Assembly: GCF_030548175.1 (NCBI RefSeq)
Contig: NZ_JAUORX010000003.1
Span: forward strand, 391,867-455,866
Direction: 5' to 3'
DNA from: Cognatishimia sp. 1_MG-2023
Lineage (GTDB): Bacteria; Pseudomonadota; Alphaproteobacteria; Rhodobacterales; Rhodobacteraceae
DNA: 64,000 bases
The translations under genes were made by a program, and so were the position numbers. Of the stretch, positions 9,721 to 17,938 are shown in pieces. Positions within the stretch are counted from its first letter, which is position 1. Each line of letters opens with the position of its first letter. The notes under the pieces were generated by a model. The model searched no databases. It was not told the DNA's origin and saw only the letters and a program-made list of their open reading frames with translations.

Positions 9721-10359
9721 TTAGAGGTTCGGCTTAATGCTGGCGAGTTTTAGGCCGAACCCAACGAAAACAATTCCAGTTAAGCCTTTGACCCAGCGTT
9801 GAAAACTGCCGTTATTGGCGGCTTTTGTGAGTTGGGCCAAGAGCATAACCATGGCGCTAAACCACAAGGCATTGATAACGCTATGCACGGCGATCAGTTG
9901 GTAGGCCGCAAGGATTGGCGTTTCGCCCACAGAGATGAATTGTGGGAAGGCTGCCAGATAAAACATCGCGGTTTTTGGGTTGAGTAAATTGGTCAGTAGC
10001 CCTTCGGAATAGGCGCGCCACAGGGTGCGTTTGCGTTTTGCGGGTGCGGTTGTTGTTGGGGCCGGTTCGCCTTTGTAGGCCGCGATGAGCGCTTTGATCC
10101 CGATCCAGCAGAGGTAAGCCGCGCCAAGGTATTTGAGGATCGCAAATGCGAGGGCGGATTGCAGAAGGATCAGCGAGAGGCCCAGAATGCTGAGGGTGCC
10201 TTGGATAAAGAAGGCTATGATGAAGCCGATGACATTGGCGAACCCTGCCGCGCGGCCCGATGTGGGGACGGTTTTGGCGATCAACAGGCCGTTGGGGCCA
10301 GGTGAGATCACCAGTAGTGATGCGACCAATGCGAATGTTAGGATTTCGGACCAAGACAT
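9721..10359 (-). CDS. LysE family translocator (RhtB-type amino-acid exporter)
   Basis: Inner-membrane exporter of the LysE/RhtB superfamily. The 212-residue sequence has about six hydrophobic segments and the family's PGPNGLLIAKT motif after the first helix. The substrate is unknown; homologues export amino acids such as homoserine, threonine or lysine. A paralogue is found at 60100-60723. Upstream of the start GGAGTG lies within ten bases. Confidence 0.88.
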   Translation of the reverse strand: MSWSEILTFALVASLLVISPGPNGLLIAKTVPTSGRAAGFANVIGFIIAFFIQGTLSILGLSLILLQSALAFAILKYLGAAYLCWIGIKALIAAYKGEPAPTTTAPAKRKRTLWRAYSEGLLTNLLNPKTAMFYLAAFPQFISVGETPILAAYQLIAVHSVINALWFSAMVMLLAQLTKAANNGSFQRWVKGLTGIVFVGFGLKLASIKPNL

Positions 10360-10513
10360 AGGACACTCCTTTTGCTGAGAGGGAGTGTGTTTTGATGCGC
10401 GGGTTTTGGCAAGGGGGGACGGTTCTCTCTGGTGAAATTGCTGGGGTGGGAAATTGCAGTTTTGCTCGTGGCGGCATTAGGGTGGCGGGAACTGAGATAC
10501 TAGGGAGTGCCAG

Positions 10514-11659
10514 ATGGAACAGGCGCGTTTGAATGCCGTGTTTGCACGGGGCGGGACATCTAATTCGGTGATCGTGAATGGTGCAGATTTGCCAGCGGAT
10601 CGTGCGGTGCGGGATCGGATATTCCTGCATGTTCTGGGCAGCCCGGATGCCTACGGGCGACAGCTGAATGGTATGGGCGGTGGGATTTCGTCGCTGTCTA
10701 AGATTGTGATCGTTGAGGTTTCGGATCATCCGGATGCGGATGTGGATTACACCTTTGTGCAGATTGCCGTGGATAAGCCCGTGGCGGATTACGGCGCGAT
10801 GTGTGGCAACATGGCGTCATCCGTAGGGGCGTTTGCGGTGGATGAGGGGCTTGTGTCGGTCGCTGACGGAATGGCGACAGTGCGGGTGCAGAATACCAAT
10901 ACGCAAAAGCTGTTTCACGCACATTTCGAAGTGCGGGATGGACGGGCTGTTGAGCTGGGGGATTTCTCTATTCCGGGCGTGTCTGGTGCGGGTGCCAAGA
11001 TTAAGTTGGATTTCCTAGAGCCGGGCGGTGCCTCTACCGGGGAATTGCTGCCGTCTGGGCAGGCCACGCAGATGTTGGATGTGCCGGGCGAGGGTGTGTT
11101 TGAGGTGTCTTTGGTGGATGCGTCAAACCCGTTGGTCTTTGTGAAGGCTGAGGATTTCGGCTGTACCGCGATGGAATCGCCTGCGGATTTGGATGCGGAT
11201 CAGGCGTTGATGGCGCGGTTAGATCGTGTGCGGCGGGCTGGCGGCGTGGCGATGGGGATGGCGGATAGCCCTGAGACTGTGGCGCTGTCGAACCCGCGGA
11301 TTGCATTGGTTGCAGCGCCGGATACGTTCACGGCGCTAGATGGCCGAAGCTATGAGGCGGCAGATTATGATATTGCGGTGCGCATGATCTCGATGGGGAA
11401 TTTCCATCGGGCGATTACGCTGACTGGCGCGATGTGTGTGGCTGTGGCGGCGGGTATTCCCGGAAGCTTGGTACAGCGGATCGTTTCGGCAGAGGGTGCG
11501 TTTGAGGTTGGTAACCCGTCTGGGGTGCTACCTGTGCAGGCCGATGTGCGTGAGGTGGATGGTGTTGTAACTGCGGTTTCGGCCACAACATTCCGGACAC
11601 AGCGGCGGATCATGGAAGGACAAGTTCTGTATCCTGCGCATTTTTTGACGGATGATTAA
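10514..11659 (+). CDS. PrpF-family isomerase (methylaconitate/oxalomesaconate isomerase-like)
   Basis: A 381-residue two-domain protein of the PrpF family, cofactor-independent isomerases of the diaminopimelate-epimerase fold. Characteristic parts are FARGGTSNS near the start, MGGGISSLSKI, and YGAMCGNMASSVGAFA. The Cys in GAMCGN and the Cys in TGAMCV near the C-terminus would be the proton-transfer pair. The substrate may be an aconitate-like tricarboxylate, but neither prpB/C nor gallate genes are nearby. Its last four bases overlap the end of the convergent LysR gene. Confidence 0.85.
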   Translation: MEQARLNAVFARGGTSNSVIVNGADLPADRAVRDRIFLHVLGSPDAYGRQLNGMGGGISSLSKIVIVEVSDHPDADVDYTFVQIAVDKPVADYGAMCGNMASSVGAFAVDEGLVSVADGMATVRVQNTNTQKLFHAHFEVRDGRAVELGDFSIPGVSGAGAKIKLDFLEPGGASTGELLPSGQATQMLDVPGEGVFEVSLVDASNPLVFVKAEDFGCTAMESPADLDADQALMARLDRVRRAGGVAMGMADSPETVALSNPRIALVAAPDTFTALDGRSYEAADYDIAVRMISMGNFHRAITLTGAMCVAVAAGIPGSLVQRIVSAEGAFEVGNPSGVLPVQADVREVDGVVTAVSATTFRTQRRIMEGQVLYPAHFLTDD

Positions 11660-12573
11660 CCGTGTTTCTGGTTGATGATCTTTTGCGCTTCGCTTTGCAG
11701 AATGTCGGCTAAGACGTCGCTGCCTGGACGGGGTTGCGGCAGTTGCGGCTGTATCAGGGCGACCTCTCGCCGGGCGAGTGGGTCGTCTAGCGGATAGAGT
11801 CGCACATCGGTTCCGCGGCGGGCCTCTGTTGCGGCGTAGATGCTGGGTAGGATTGCGATGCCTGCACCTGCGGCGGCCATCAGGCGGATGGCGTCGAGGC
11901 TGGTGCCCTCGAATTCATCGGATACGCGCCCGCCGCCACTGGCGGCGAGCCCGGCTACGACATGGGACAGGCGATGCCCCGGGCCGAGAGTCAGCAGGGT
12001 TTGGCCCGACAGGTCCGCTAGCTTTAACTTGGGTTTGCTTTGCGCAAAGGGGTGATCCAATGCGACTGCGGCCCAAAGCTTTTCAGTGAACAGAGGATCT
12101 ATGCGCGCGCCGGGGTGGTCCTCTGGCGTGGAAATGATCATGTCTAAACGTCCGCTGCGCAGGCCTTCATCTAGATCAAGTGTGCTTTCTTCGCGGACAA
12201 TCAGGCGGAAGCTGGGGTGTTCTTTGTGGAGCCTTTGGACCACGCCGGGCAGCAGATAGGGGCCGACGGAATGAAGCACGCCTAACCTGAGGCGGCCCTG
12301 GAAGATGCCGCCGCCTTGGGCGGCGGCGCGCAGGTCTTGGAGTTCGTGCAAGATTTGGCGGGCACGACGCACGACTTCTTCGCCGACTGGGGTAATTTTG
12401 GAGCCTGCGCGACCACGTTGGAAGAGGGTGGCACCTAGGTCTTCTTCGACTTCGGCCAATTGGGCCGATAGGCTTGGTTGGCTGACGTTCAGTTTGGAAG
12501 CTGCCATTCCAACTTGGCCCGTGTCTGCAATGGCGACGATGTATTCAAGTTGGCGGAGGGTCGGGCGCATCAT
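11656..12573 (-). CDS. LysR family transcriptional regulator
   Basis: A 305-residue regulator with the winged helix-turn-helix in residues 3-62 (LRQLEYIVAIADTG, then SQPSLSAQLAEVEEDLG) and a periplasmic-binding-like effector domain from about residue 92. No Cys is seen, so OxyR-type thiol sensing is excluded. It is divergent from nhaA (97 bases between starts) and convergent with prpF; either could be its target. The first or second of the two adjacent ATGs may be used; the second has better spacing from GGAG. Confidence 0.92.
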   Translation of the reverse strand: MMRPTLRQLEYIVAIADTGQVGMAASKLNVSQPSLSAQLAEVEEDLGATLFQRGRAGSKITPVGEEVVRRARQILHELQDLRAAAQGGGIFQGRLRLGVLHSVGPYLLPGVVQRLHKEHPSFRLIVREESTLDLDEGLRSGRLDMIISTPEDHPGARIDPLFTEKLWAAVALDHPFAQSKPKLKLADLSGQTLLTLGPGHRLSHVVAGLAASGGGRVSDEFEGTSLDAIRLMAAAGAGIAILPSIYAATEARRGTDVRLYPLDDPLARREVALIQPQLPQPRPGSDVLADILQSEAQKIINQKHG

Positions 12574-12670
12574 AACTCCAAACTATGTAAATGAGAGTTT
12601 ATATATATTTGAATGTATGTTTCTTTCAACCGATATGGCGAGTGATACCTTCACTAAAGAGAACCATTAA

Positions 12671-13876
12671 ATGGAAAAGACACTGTCTCGTATTCAGGCG
12701 TTTATGAAACTCGAAGCAAGTGCGGGGCTGATCCTTATGGGGGTGGCCCTGTTGGCGATGCTGGCGGCGAATAGCGCGCTTGCGCCGTTTTATGACGGGT
12801 TCTTGGGCACTAATATTCGTATTGGGATCGGAAGTTTTGAAATTTCCAAAGCGGCGCTGTTGTGGATCAACGACGGTCTGATGGCGATCTTCTTTTTCCT
12901 CGTTGGTCTTGAAATCAAACGCGAAATTCTGACCGGGGAGCTGTCTAGTTTTGACAAAGCTATCCTGCCCGTTTTGGCAGCGATTGGCGGCATGGCTGTG
13001 CCTGCGATGGTCTTTTTGGCGTTAAACTGGGGTACACCCGAGAACTTGAATGGTTGGGCCATCCCGACGGCGACGGACATTGCCTTTGCGCTTGGTTTAT
13101 TGGCCTTGTTGGGCACACGGGCGCCTGTGGCGTTAAAGGTGTTTTTACTGGCTGTCGCGATCATTGATGACCTTGGTGCGGTGGTGATTATCGCGGTTTT
13201 CTATACGTCTGAGCTGTCCACTAATGCGCTGACGCTTTCAATGTTGGGCTTTGCTTTGGCCGTTGCATTGAACCGGATGGGTGTGCAGCGCGCTGCGCCC
13301 TATGTGATTATTGGCGTGTTCATGTGGGTGTTTGTGTTGAAGTCTGGTGTTCATGCGACCTTGGCTGGTGTTCTGATTGCTTTGACCATTCCGCTGAAGA
13401 AAAAAGATGGCGACAAGGCGTTGCTGTATCAAATGGAGCACGCGCTGCATCCGTTGGTGGCCTATATGATCTTGCCGGTCTTTGCCTTTGCCAATGCGGG
13501 CGTCAGCCTGTCTGGCGTGTCCTTTGCTGATCTTGCACAGCCTTTGCCATTGGGCATTGCTGCGGGCCTGTTCATTGGGAAACAGATTGGGGTGTTTGGC
13601 GCGACTTGGATTGCCGTGAAGTCTGGGCTGGCGCGTTTGCCTGCGGGTGTTGGCTGGCGGCATGTGTATGGCGTGGCGTGTTTGACCGGGGTTGGGTTTA
13701 CCATGAGTTTGTTTATCGGTTCGCTGGCCTTTGGCGCGGATGAGACCATGAATACCGTGCGTCTTGGCGTGGTTTCGGGATCTGTGTTGTCCGGTATCCT
13801 TGGCTTTGTTGTGCTGAGGATGGCTGGGGCCAAGGCAGTTGCACCGGGTGGGGATGCGGGCAGGCAGAGTGCTTGA
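12671..13876 (+). CDS. nhaA: Na+/H+ antiporter NhaA
   Basis: Inner-membrane antiporter that expels sodium in exchange for protons, important for a marine bacterium. It is 401 residues long with about 12 hydrophobic segments. Family landmarks are FFFLVGLEIKRE, PTATDIAFALG and the paired aspartates of AIIDDLGAVV, which bind the ion. It is divergent from the LysR gene, and the AT-rich 97-base gap should contain both promoters and any operator. A strong terminator follows. Confidence 0.96.
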   Translation: MEKTLSRIQAFMKLEASAGLILMGVALLAMLAANSALAPFYDGFLGTNIRIGIGSFEISKAALLWINDGLMAIFFFLVGLEIKREILTGELSSFDKAILPVLAAIGGMAVPAMVFLALNWGTPENLNGWAIPTATDIAFALGLLALLGTRAPVALKVFLLAVAIIDDLGAVVIIAVFYTSELSTNALTLSMLGFALAVALNRMGVQRAAPYVIIGVFMWVFVLKSGVHATLAGVLIALTIPLKKKDGDKALLYQMEHALHPLVAYMILPVFAFANAGVSLSGVSFADLAQPLPLGIAAGLFIGKQIGVFGATWIAVKSGLARLPAGVGWRHVYGVACLTGVGFTMSLFIGSLAFGADETMNTVRLGVVSGSVLSGILGFVVLRMAGAKAVAPGGDAGRQSA

Positions 13877-13902
13877 TTGCCTAAAGTCACCTAGCTGAAA
13901 CG

Positions 13903-13934
13903 AAAAATGCGCCCCGAATGGAGCGCATTTTTTT
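13903..13934. terminator. Bidirectional terminator, nhaA / Hint gene
   Basis: A perfect 10-bp stem AAAAATGCGC/GCGCATTTTT with a 10-nt loop provides T-runs on both strands between these convergent genes. Confidence 0.88.
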
Positions 13935-13953
13935 ATTTGGTCGATTTTGTAAG

Positions 13954-14553
13954 TTAGTGGCTGCGTAGAAGTGCGGCCTCTTTCTTGTTCAGCGCGCGAC
14001 GGGCGGCTGCGAAATCGTTTAGGGCCGCTGCGTCTTTCAGCTCTGGGAAGAGGCTGTAGATTTCGCCGCGTTGTTCGTTTTCCAGCGTGTCCATGGAGTA
14101 GTCACCCGGCTGGAAGCTTTCGGACCATGCGCCGTTGCCAAGAACCACTTCGTGGTTTTCGAAAAGAATATGGTAGTAGGTCACGGAATGCGGTGCCGCG
14201 ATTTCCACGCCAGTTTTGCCAACCAGATGCTTTGCGGCAACCAATGTCTCGCGCTCATCAAACAAGAGCGATGTGACATCGTTGGCAATCAACATGCGAT
14301 GGTTTGGCGATACCAGAATATCACGCTCTGGCTGGTTGTGGCCTAGGCTGCCTGCTTTGATCAAAATTGGGCGCAGCTTTGGTTGCGTCGCCAATTCGAC
14401 AGTCTTGTGACCGATCCAGGCAATTTCCTGCAGGCCGTTATCACGCGTGATGATCCTGTCACCCGCATGCAAAGTTTGAACCGCACGTTCCCCCGAGATT
14501 GTCGCAATCATCGTGTCTTGGGCAAAGCAGATTACGTCGATTGTATCGGTCAT
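13954..14553 (-). CDS. Stand-alone Hint-domain (hedgehog/intein-like) protein
   Basis: A 199-residue protein that is almost entirely a Hint fold. The block around Cys9 (VICFAQDTMIAT) matches the start of the Hint module with its nucleophilic Cys, followed by the block RAVQTLHAGDRIITRDNG and the later LVSPNHRML with the conserved His. A C-terminal helical tail rich in Ala, Lys and Glu (about 165-199) follows. In roseobacters such modules are often joined to RTX repeats; here it is free-standing with only eight residues before the Cys. Self-processing ability and partner are unknown. Confidence 0.85.
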   Translation of the reverse strand: MTDTIDVICFAQDTMIATISGERAVQTLHAGDRIITRDNGLQEIAWIGHKTVELATQPKLRPILIKAGSLGHNQPERDILVSPNHRMLIANDVTSLLFDERETLVAAKHLVGKTGVEIAAPHSVTYYHILFENHEVVLGNGAWSESFQPGDYSMDTLENEQRGEIYSLFPELKDAAALNDFAAARRALNKKEAALLRSH

Positions 14554-15206
14554 AATTATCCCTTTCCAACCACACTCGGAGCTCCCTCCGGTACGGCCGA
14601 CATATGCGCAGCGCAGATGCCTATTTCACTCACCCGGTTTATTGGTGTCCTTTAGGTTGCCCCAACCCGTCAGGTCACTTCAAAACCAACTCATTCCCAC
14701 TTGCCGCAACTCCTCACGGCTGATGCCTTCAGTGCACCCCTGACATTCTGCCAGGGGGTCGGCAACATTTCGTAAACCGATAATACTGTCCAGCGATGTG
14801 CTTTGAAATCACACCAACGTCATTGTTGCGAAGGGGTTGACTTAGGGGAAGGTGAAAAAGCTGCAAATTGAACCCGTGGACATCTGTATTGTCTCTGGAT
14901 TGGCGACATTAACCTTGATTCTCGCAGGTGAGTTAGTTGGGTTTTGGGGTATTTCGGTTGTTATGGCCGTTCATTGTATTTGAATTGAAAACAGTGGCTA
15001 AAGCGAAACTGTGACACGATTGCAATTTGTTATGCGGAGAGGGCCATGTTGCATTGTTGTTCGTGGTGCATCAGTGGCGGTGGTTTGTTGTCACTGTCTT
15101 CAGTTGGGCAACTGCCTGTTGGAACAAAGGTGCGAATCAATATGCAGTAGAATGCATTTCTAAGTGTTTGAATTTATTAGATTTGCGCGAGTCATTTTCG
15201 TTAAGC
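14554..15206. other. Mostly gene-less 650-base stretch
   Basis: This gap separates the Hint gene start from the flavin-reductase stop. I see no RNA gene and no known protein. The only coding candidate is the 43-codon frame listed separately at 14852. The first part must contain the promoter of the leftward Hint gene. Confidence 0.6.
14852..14983 (+). CDS. Possible small membrane protein, 43 codons
   Basis: A short frame starting with GTG has GGGGAA five bases upstream and ends at TGA 14981-14983. The deduced product has a short charged start (KKLQIEPVD) and a long hydrophobic stretch from about residue 11 to 43, which would form one membrane helix. No homologue is recognised. It is offered only because of the good ribosome-binding site and the membrane-protein character in an otherwise empty region; it could be chance. 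Confidence 0.3.
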   Translation: MKKLQIEPVDICIVSGLATLTLILAGELVGFWGISVVMAVHCI

Positions 15207-15704
15207 TCAACTCAAGGGGGAAAACTGTCCAAAGCTTCCCCGTACGAAAACCAATGGCTCGCCACTGCGCAAAGTCGCGTTTTCGACTTGGCCAACGATG
15301 ATTGCGTGATCGCCTGCATCGTGAAGGGCTACTTGCCGGCATTCAAAGACACTTAGGTAGTTTTGCAGGATCGGCGCACCGTGAGCATTCGGCGCCCATT
15401 CGACCTGTGAAAAGCAATCGCCTTGTTTGGCAAAAGCCTGCGCGACAGGTTTCTGATTGGCATGCATCACATGAATGGCGAAGTGCTGGGCATTCGCGAA
15501 ATGCGGAAAGCGCATCGAAGTTTTGGCGGGGGACCACAGCACAAGCGGCGGATCAAGCGACAAGGAGCTAAAGGAATTGGCAGTCATGCCAATTGGCCCA
15601 GATTCGGTTTGCGCGGTGACAATGGTTACGCCTGTCGCGAAACAGCCCAGGGCATCCCTGAATTCCCGCGCAGTTTCGGCACCGGGCACAAAGCTCTTTG
15701 TCAT
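15207..15704 (-). CDS. Flavin reductase family protein (FMN-binding split barrel)
   Basis: A 165-residue protein of the DIM6/NTAB flavin reductase-like family, which reduces FMN or FAD with NAD(P)H for partner monooxygenases or carries out related reductions. The segment FRDALGCFATGVTIVTA and IGMTANSFSSLSLDPPLVL are the family's FMN-binding signature, and HAIIVGQVENA the closing strand. No partner oxygenase is adjacent. It is divergent from dusA. Confidence 0.9.
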   Translation of the reverse strand: MTKSFVPGAETAREFRDALGCFATGVTIVTAQTESGPIGMTANSFSSLSLDPPLVLWSPAKTSMRFPHFANAQHFAIHVMHANQKPVAQAFAKQGDCFSQVEWAPNAHGAPILQNYLSVFECRQVALHDAGDHAIIVGQVENATLRSGEPLVFVRGSFGQFSPLS

Positions 15705-15899
15705 TATCGTGTTCCCTGCTCGGGTTGCGTGCCTCTGTTCATTTGCAGATTAGCTTTTGCGCCAAGTCGCAGCAAGAGCAAGCGGAGCCTTCACACAAGA
15801 AAGAGCGCGTGCAGAGGCGTTTCCATAGGGAATAAAATGATGCTAAACGGCAAATTCGATATATTGCACTATATGCATCGGGCATTCGGGACGCGGCTC

Positions 15900-16937
15900 A
15901 TGACGGAACAGACCACATCACAGCGGATTTCACGCGCGGCGTTGCATTCAACAGCGCGTTTAAGTGTGGCACCTATGATGGATTGGACTGACAGGCATTG
16001 TCGGTATTTTCATCGTGTGCTGTCAAAAGAGACCTTGTTGTACACTGAAATGGTGACTGCGCCTGCGTTGGTGCGGGGTGGGGCATTGCATTTGTTGGAG
16101 TATTCACCCGAAGAGCATCCTGTTGCGCTGCAGCTTGGCGGGTCTGACCCCAAGGAATTGGCAGAGGCGACGAAGCTGGGTGCTGCGGCTGGCTATGATG
16201 AGATCAACCTGAATGTTGGCTGCCCGTCGGATCGGGTTCAGTCGGGGACGTTCGGGGCCGTTTTGATGAAGCACCCACAACTTGTGGCTGACTGCATTGC
16301 AGAGATGCAGGCGGCGACGGATGTGGAAGTGACAGTAAAGTGTCGACTTGGTGTCGATGATCAAGTGTCAGAAGAGGTTTTGCCAGCCTTCTTAGAAACC
16401 GTTTCGGCGACGGGGATCACTCGGTTTACGTTACATGCGCGTAAAGCCTGGCTGAAAGGGCTGTCGCCTAAGGAAAACCGCGATATTCCTCCGTTGGATT
16501 ATGAGCTGGTGCATCGCATGAAGGCGGCGTTTCCGCATCTACATTTGTCGATCAATGGCGGGATTGCCTCGTTGGATGAGGCGATGCCGCATCTTGAGCG
16601 CGGGCTAGATGGCGTGATGATTGGCCGAGCGGCTTATCATGATCCCTCGCGTGTGCTTTTGGACGCGGATACGCGCGTTTATGGGACGGACCATCACATG
16701 ACGGCGGAAGCCGCCGTTCATGAGATGTTGGATTACATCGAAGCCCATGTGACGGCGGGTGGCAAATTGAGCCAGATCACACGACATATGTTAGGACTGT
16801 TTACCGGCCGACCCGGTGCGCGGATTTGGCGGCGGACACTGTCCGAAGGAGCGCATAAGCGTGGGGCAGGGCCAGAGCTGGTTCTGGACGCGATGGCGCA
16901 AATGAAACAAAGCCTTGCAGGACATGCGGCAGAATAA
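15900..16937 (+). CDS. dusA: tRNA-dihydrouridine synthase DusA
   Basis: FMN-dependent enzyme that reduces uridine in the D-loop of tRNA. Signatures are LSVAPMMDWTDRHCR at the first strand, EINLNVGCPSDRVQSG with the catalytic Cys, and RFTLHARKAWL. Product is 345 residues from the ATG at 15900. In-frame ATGs at 15837 and 15840 have a better AGGGAA ribosome-binding site and would add about 20 residues with no family similarity, so the true start is uncertain. The TauE gene follows after 11 bases. Confidence 0.92.
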   Translation: MTEQTTSQRISRAALHSTARLSVAPMMDWTDRHCRYFHRVLSKETLLYTEMVTAPALVRGGALHLLEYSPEEHPVALQLGGSDPKELAEATKLGAAAGYDEINLNVGCPSDRVQSGTFGAVLMKHPQLVADCIAEMQAATDVEVTVKCRLGVDDQVSEEVLPAFLETVSATGITRFTLHARKAWLKGLSPKENRDIPPLDYELVHRMKAAFPHLHLSINGGIASLDEAMPHLERGLDGVMIGRAAYHDPSRVLLDADTRVYGTDHHMTAEAAVHEMLDYIEAHVTAGGKLSQITRHMLGLFTGRPGARIWRRTLSEGAHKRGAGPELVLDAMAQMKQSLAGHAAE

Positions 16938-16948
16938 GGATTTCCTAG

Positions 16949-17773
16949 ATGCCTGAACTTTCTTTGTTGTTGCCGATGGGCCTATTGTTGGTGGTGATCG
17001 GTGGCGTTGCCGGTGTGTTGGCAGGGTTATTGGGCGTTGGCGGTGGTATCGTGCTGGTGCCTGCGTTTTTCTATACGTTTCAGACACTTGGTTATGATGG
17101 GCCGCAGTTGATGCAGCTGTGCTTGGGCACGTCTTTGGCGACGATCGTGGTGACCTCTGTGCGCTCCGTGTTGAGCCACCATAAAAAGGGTGCCGTGGAT
17201 TGGAGTATTTTGCGTACATGGGCGCCGGGGATTGTAATTGGCGCAATTGTGGGTGTGATGGTGGCGGCTTCGCTGCGGTCGGGGACCTTGCAGGGGATCT
17301 TTGGTGTTCTGGGGATCGCGATAGGCATCTACATGGGGTTTGGGCGATCTGAGTGGCGCTTGGGCCAGCAGATGCCGCGTGGCGTCACGCGTGGTGTATT
17401 AAGCCCAATGGTTGGGTTCCTGTCAGTCTTGATGGGGATTGGTGGCGGTAGCTTTGGTGTGCCGCTGATGAGCCTGTTTAACACGCCCATTCACCGGGCC
17501 GTTGCAACGGCGGCTGGGTTTGGTTTGATCATCGCGGTGCCGGGTGTTGTCGGGTTCCTATTGGTGAGCCTTGATCCGGCAATGCGCCCGCCCTTTACAA
17601 TCGGGGCCGTTAACCTAGTGGCCTTTGGCATTGTTATTGTGATGACCTTGATGACTGCACCTTTGGGCGTGAAACTGGCGCATGCGATGGACCCCAAGCC
17701 GCTCAAGCGAGTCTTTGCGGTGTTCCTGACTTTGGTGGCATTGAATATGTTGCGGAAGGCATTGGGCTACTAA
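16949..17773 (+). CDS. TauE/SafE family (DUF81) membrane permease
   Basis: A 274-residue inner-membrane protein with about eight hydrophobic segments and the repeated family motif seen as GLLGVGGGIVLVP in the first half and LMGIGGGSFGVPLM in the second. Relatives export sulfite, sulfoacetate or other organosulfur anions, but the substrate cannot be inferred here. It directly follows dusA and may be co-transcribed. A second, shorter family member lies at 46797-47549. Confidence 0.88.
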   Translation: MPELSLLLPMGLLLVVIGGVAGVLAGLLGVGGGIVLVPAFFYTFQTLGYDGPQLMQLCLGTSLATIVVTSVRSVLSHHKKGAVDWSILRTWAPGIVIGAIVGVMVAASLRSGTLQGIFGVLGIAIGIYMGFGRSEWRLGQQMPRGVTRGVLSPMVGFLSVLMGIGGGSFGVPLMSLFNTPIHRAVATAAGFGLIIAVPGVVGFLLVSLDPAMRPPFTIGAVNLVAFGIVIVMTLMTAPLGVKLAHAMDPKPLKRVFAVFLTLVALNMLRKALGY

Positions 17774-17849
17774 GCAATTCTTCGAAAATAGGGCAGTTGC
17801 GTTCCTAAAGCGGCCACAAATTCGTCTAATTATTAATATTGTTTCGCAC

Positions 17850-17930
17850 ACGTATACGTAGAAAATTTTTGTTTCACTTTCGCTCTATTTTGAGCGTATG
17901 CCGTTAATATGATATTATAAGACTGGAAGG
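17850..17930 (+). promoter_or_regulatory. Promoter region of the RTX-repeat gene with palindrome
   Basis: A sigma-70-like pair TTGAGC (17890-17895) and TATTAT (17913-17918) is separated by 17 bases. Upstream is a perfect 10-bp palindrome ACGTATACGT (17850-17859), a possible operator. A small inverted repeat CGCTC/GAGCG (17881-17896) overlaps the -35 box. The ribosome-binding site GGAAGG is at 17925-17930. The surrounding 165 bases are clearly AT-richer than the flanks. Confidence 0.5.
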
Positions 17931-17938
17931 TCATTCCG

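Noticed and set aside
11656..12573. OxyR identity for the LysR regulator.
   Set aside because: OxyR needs two redox Cys residues; this protein shows none.
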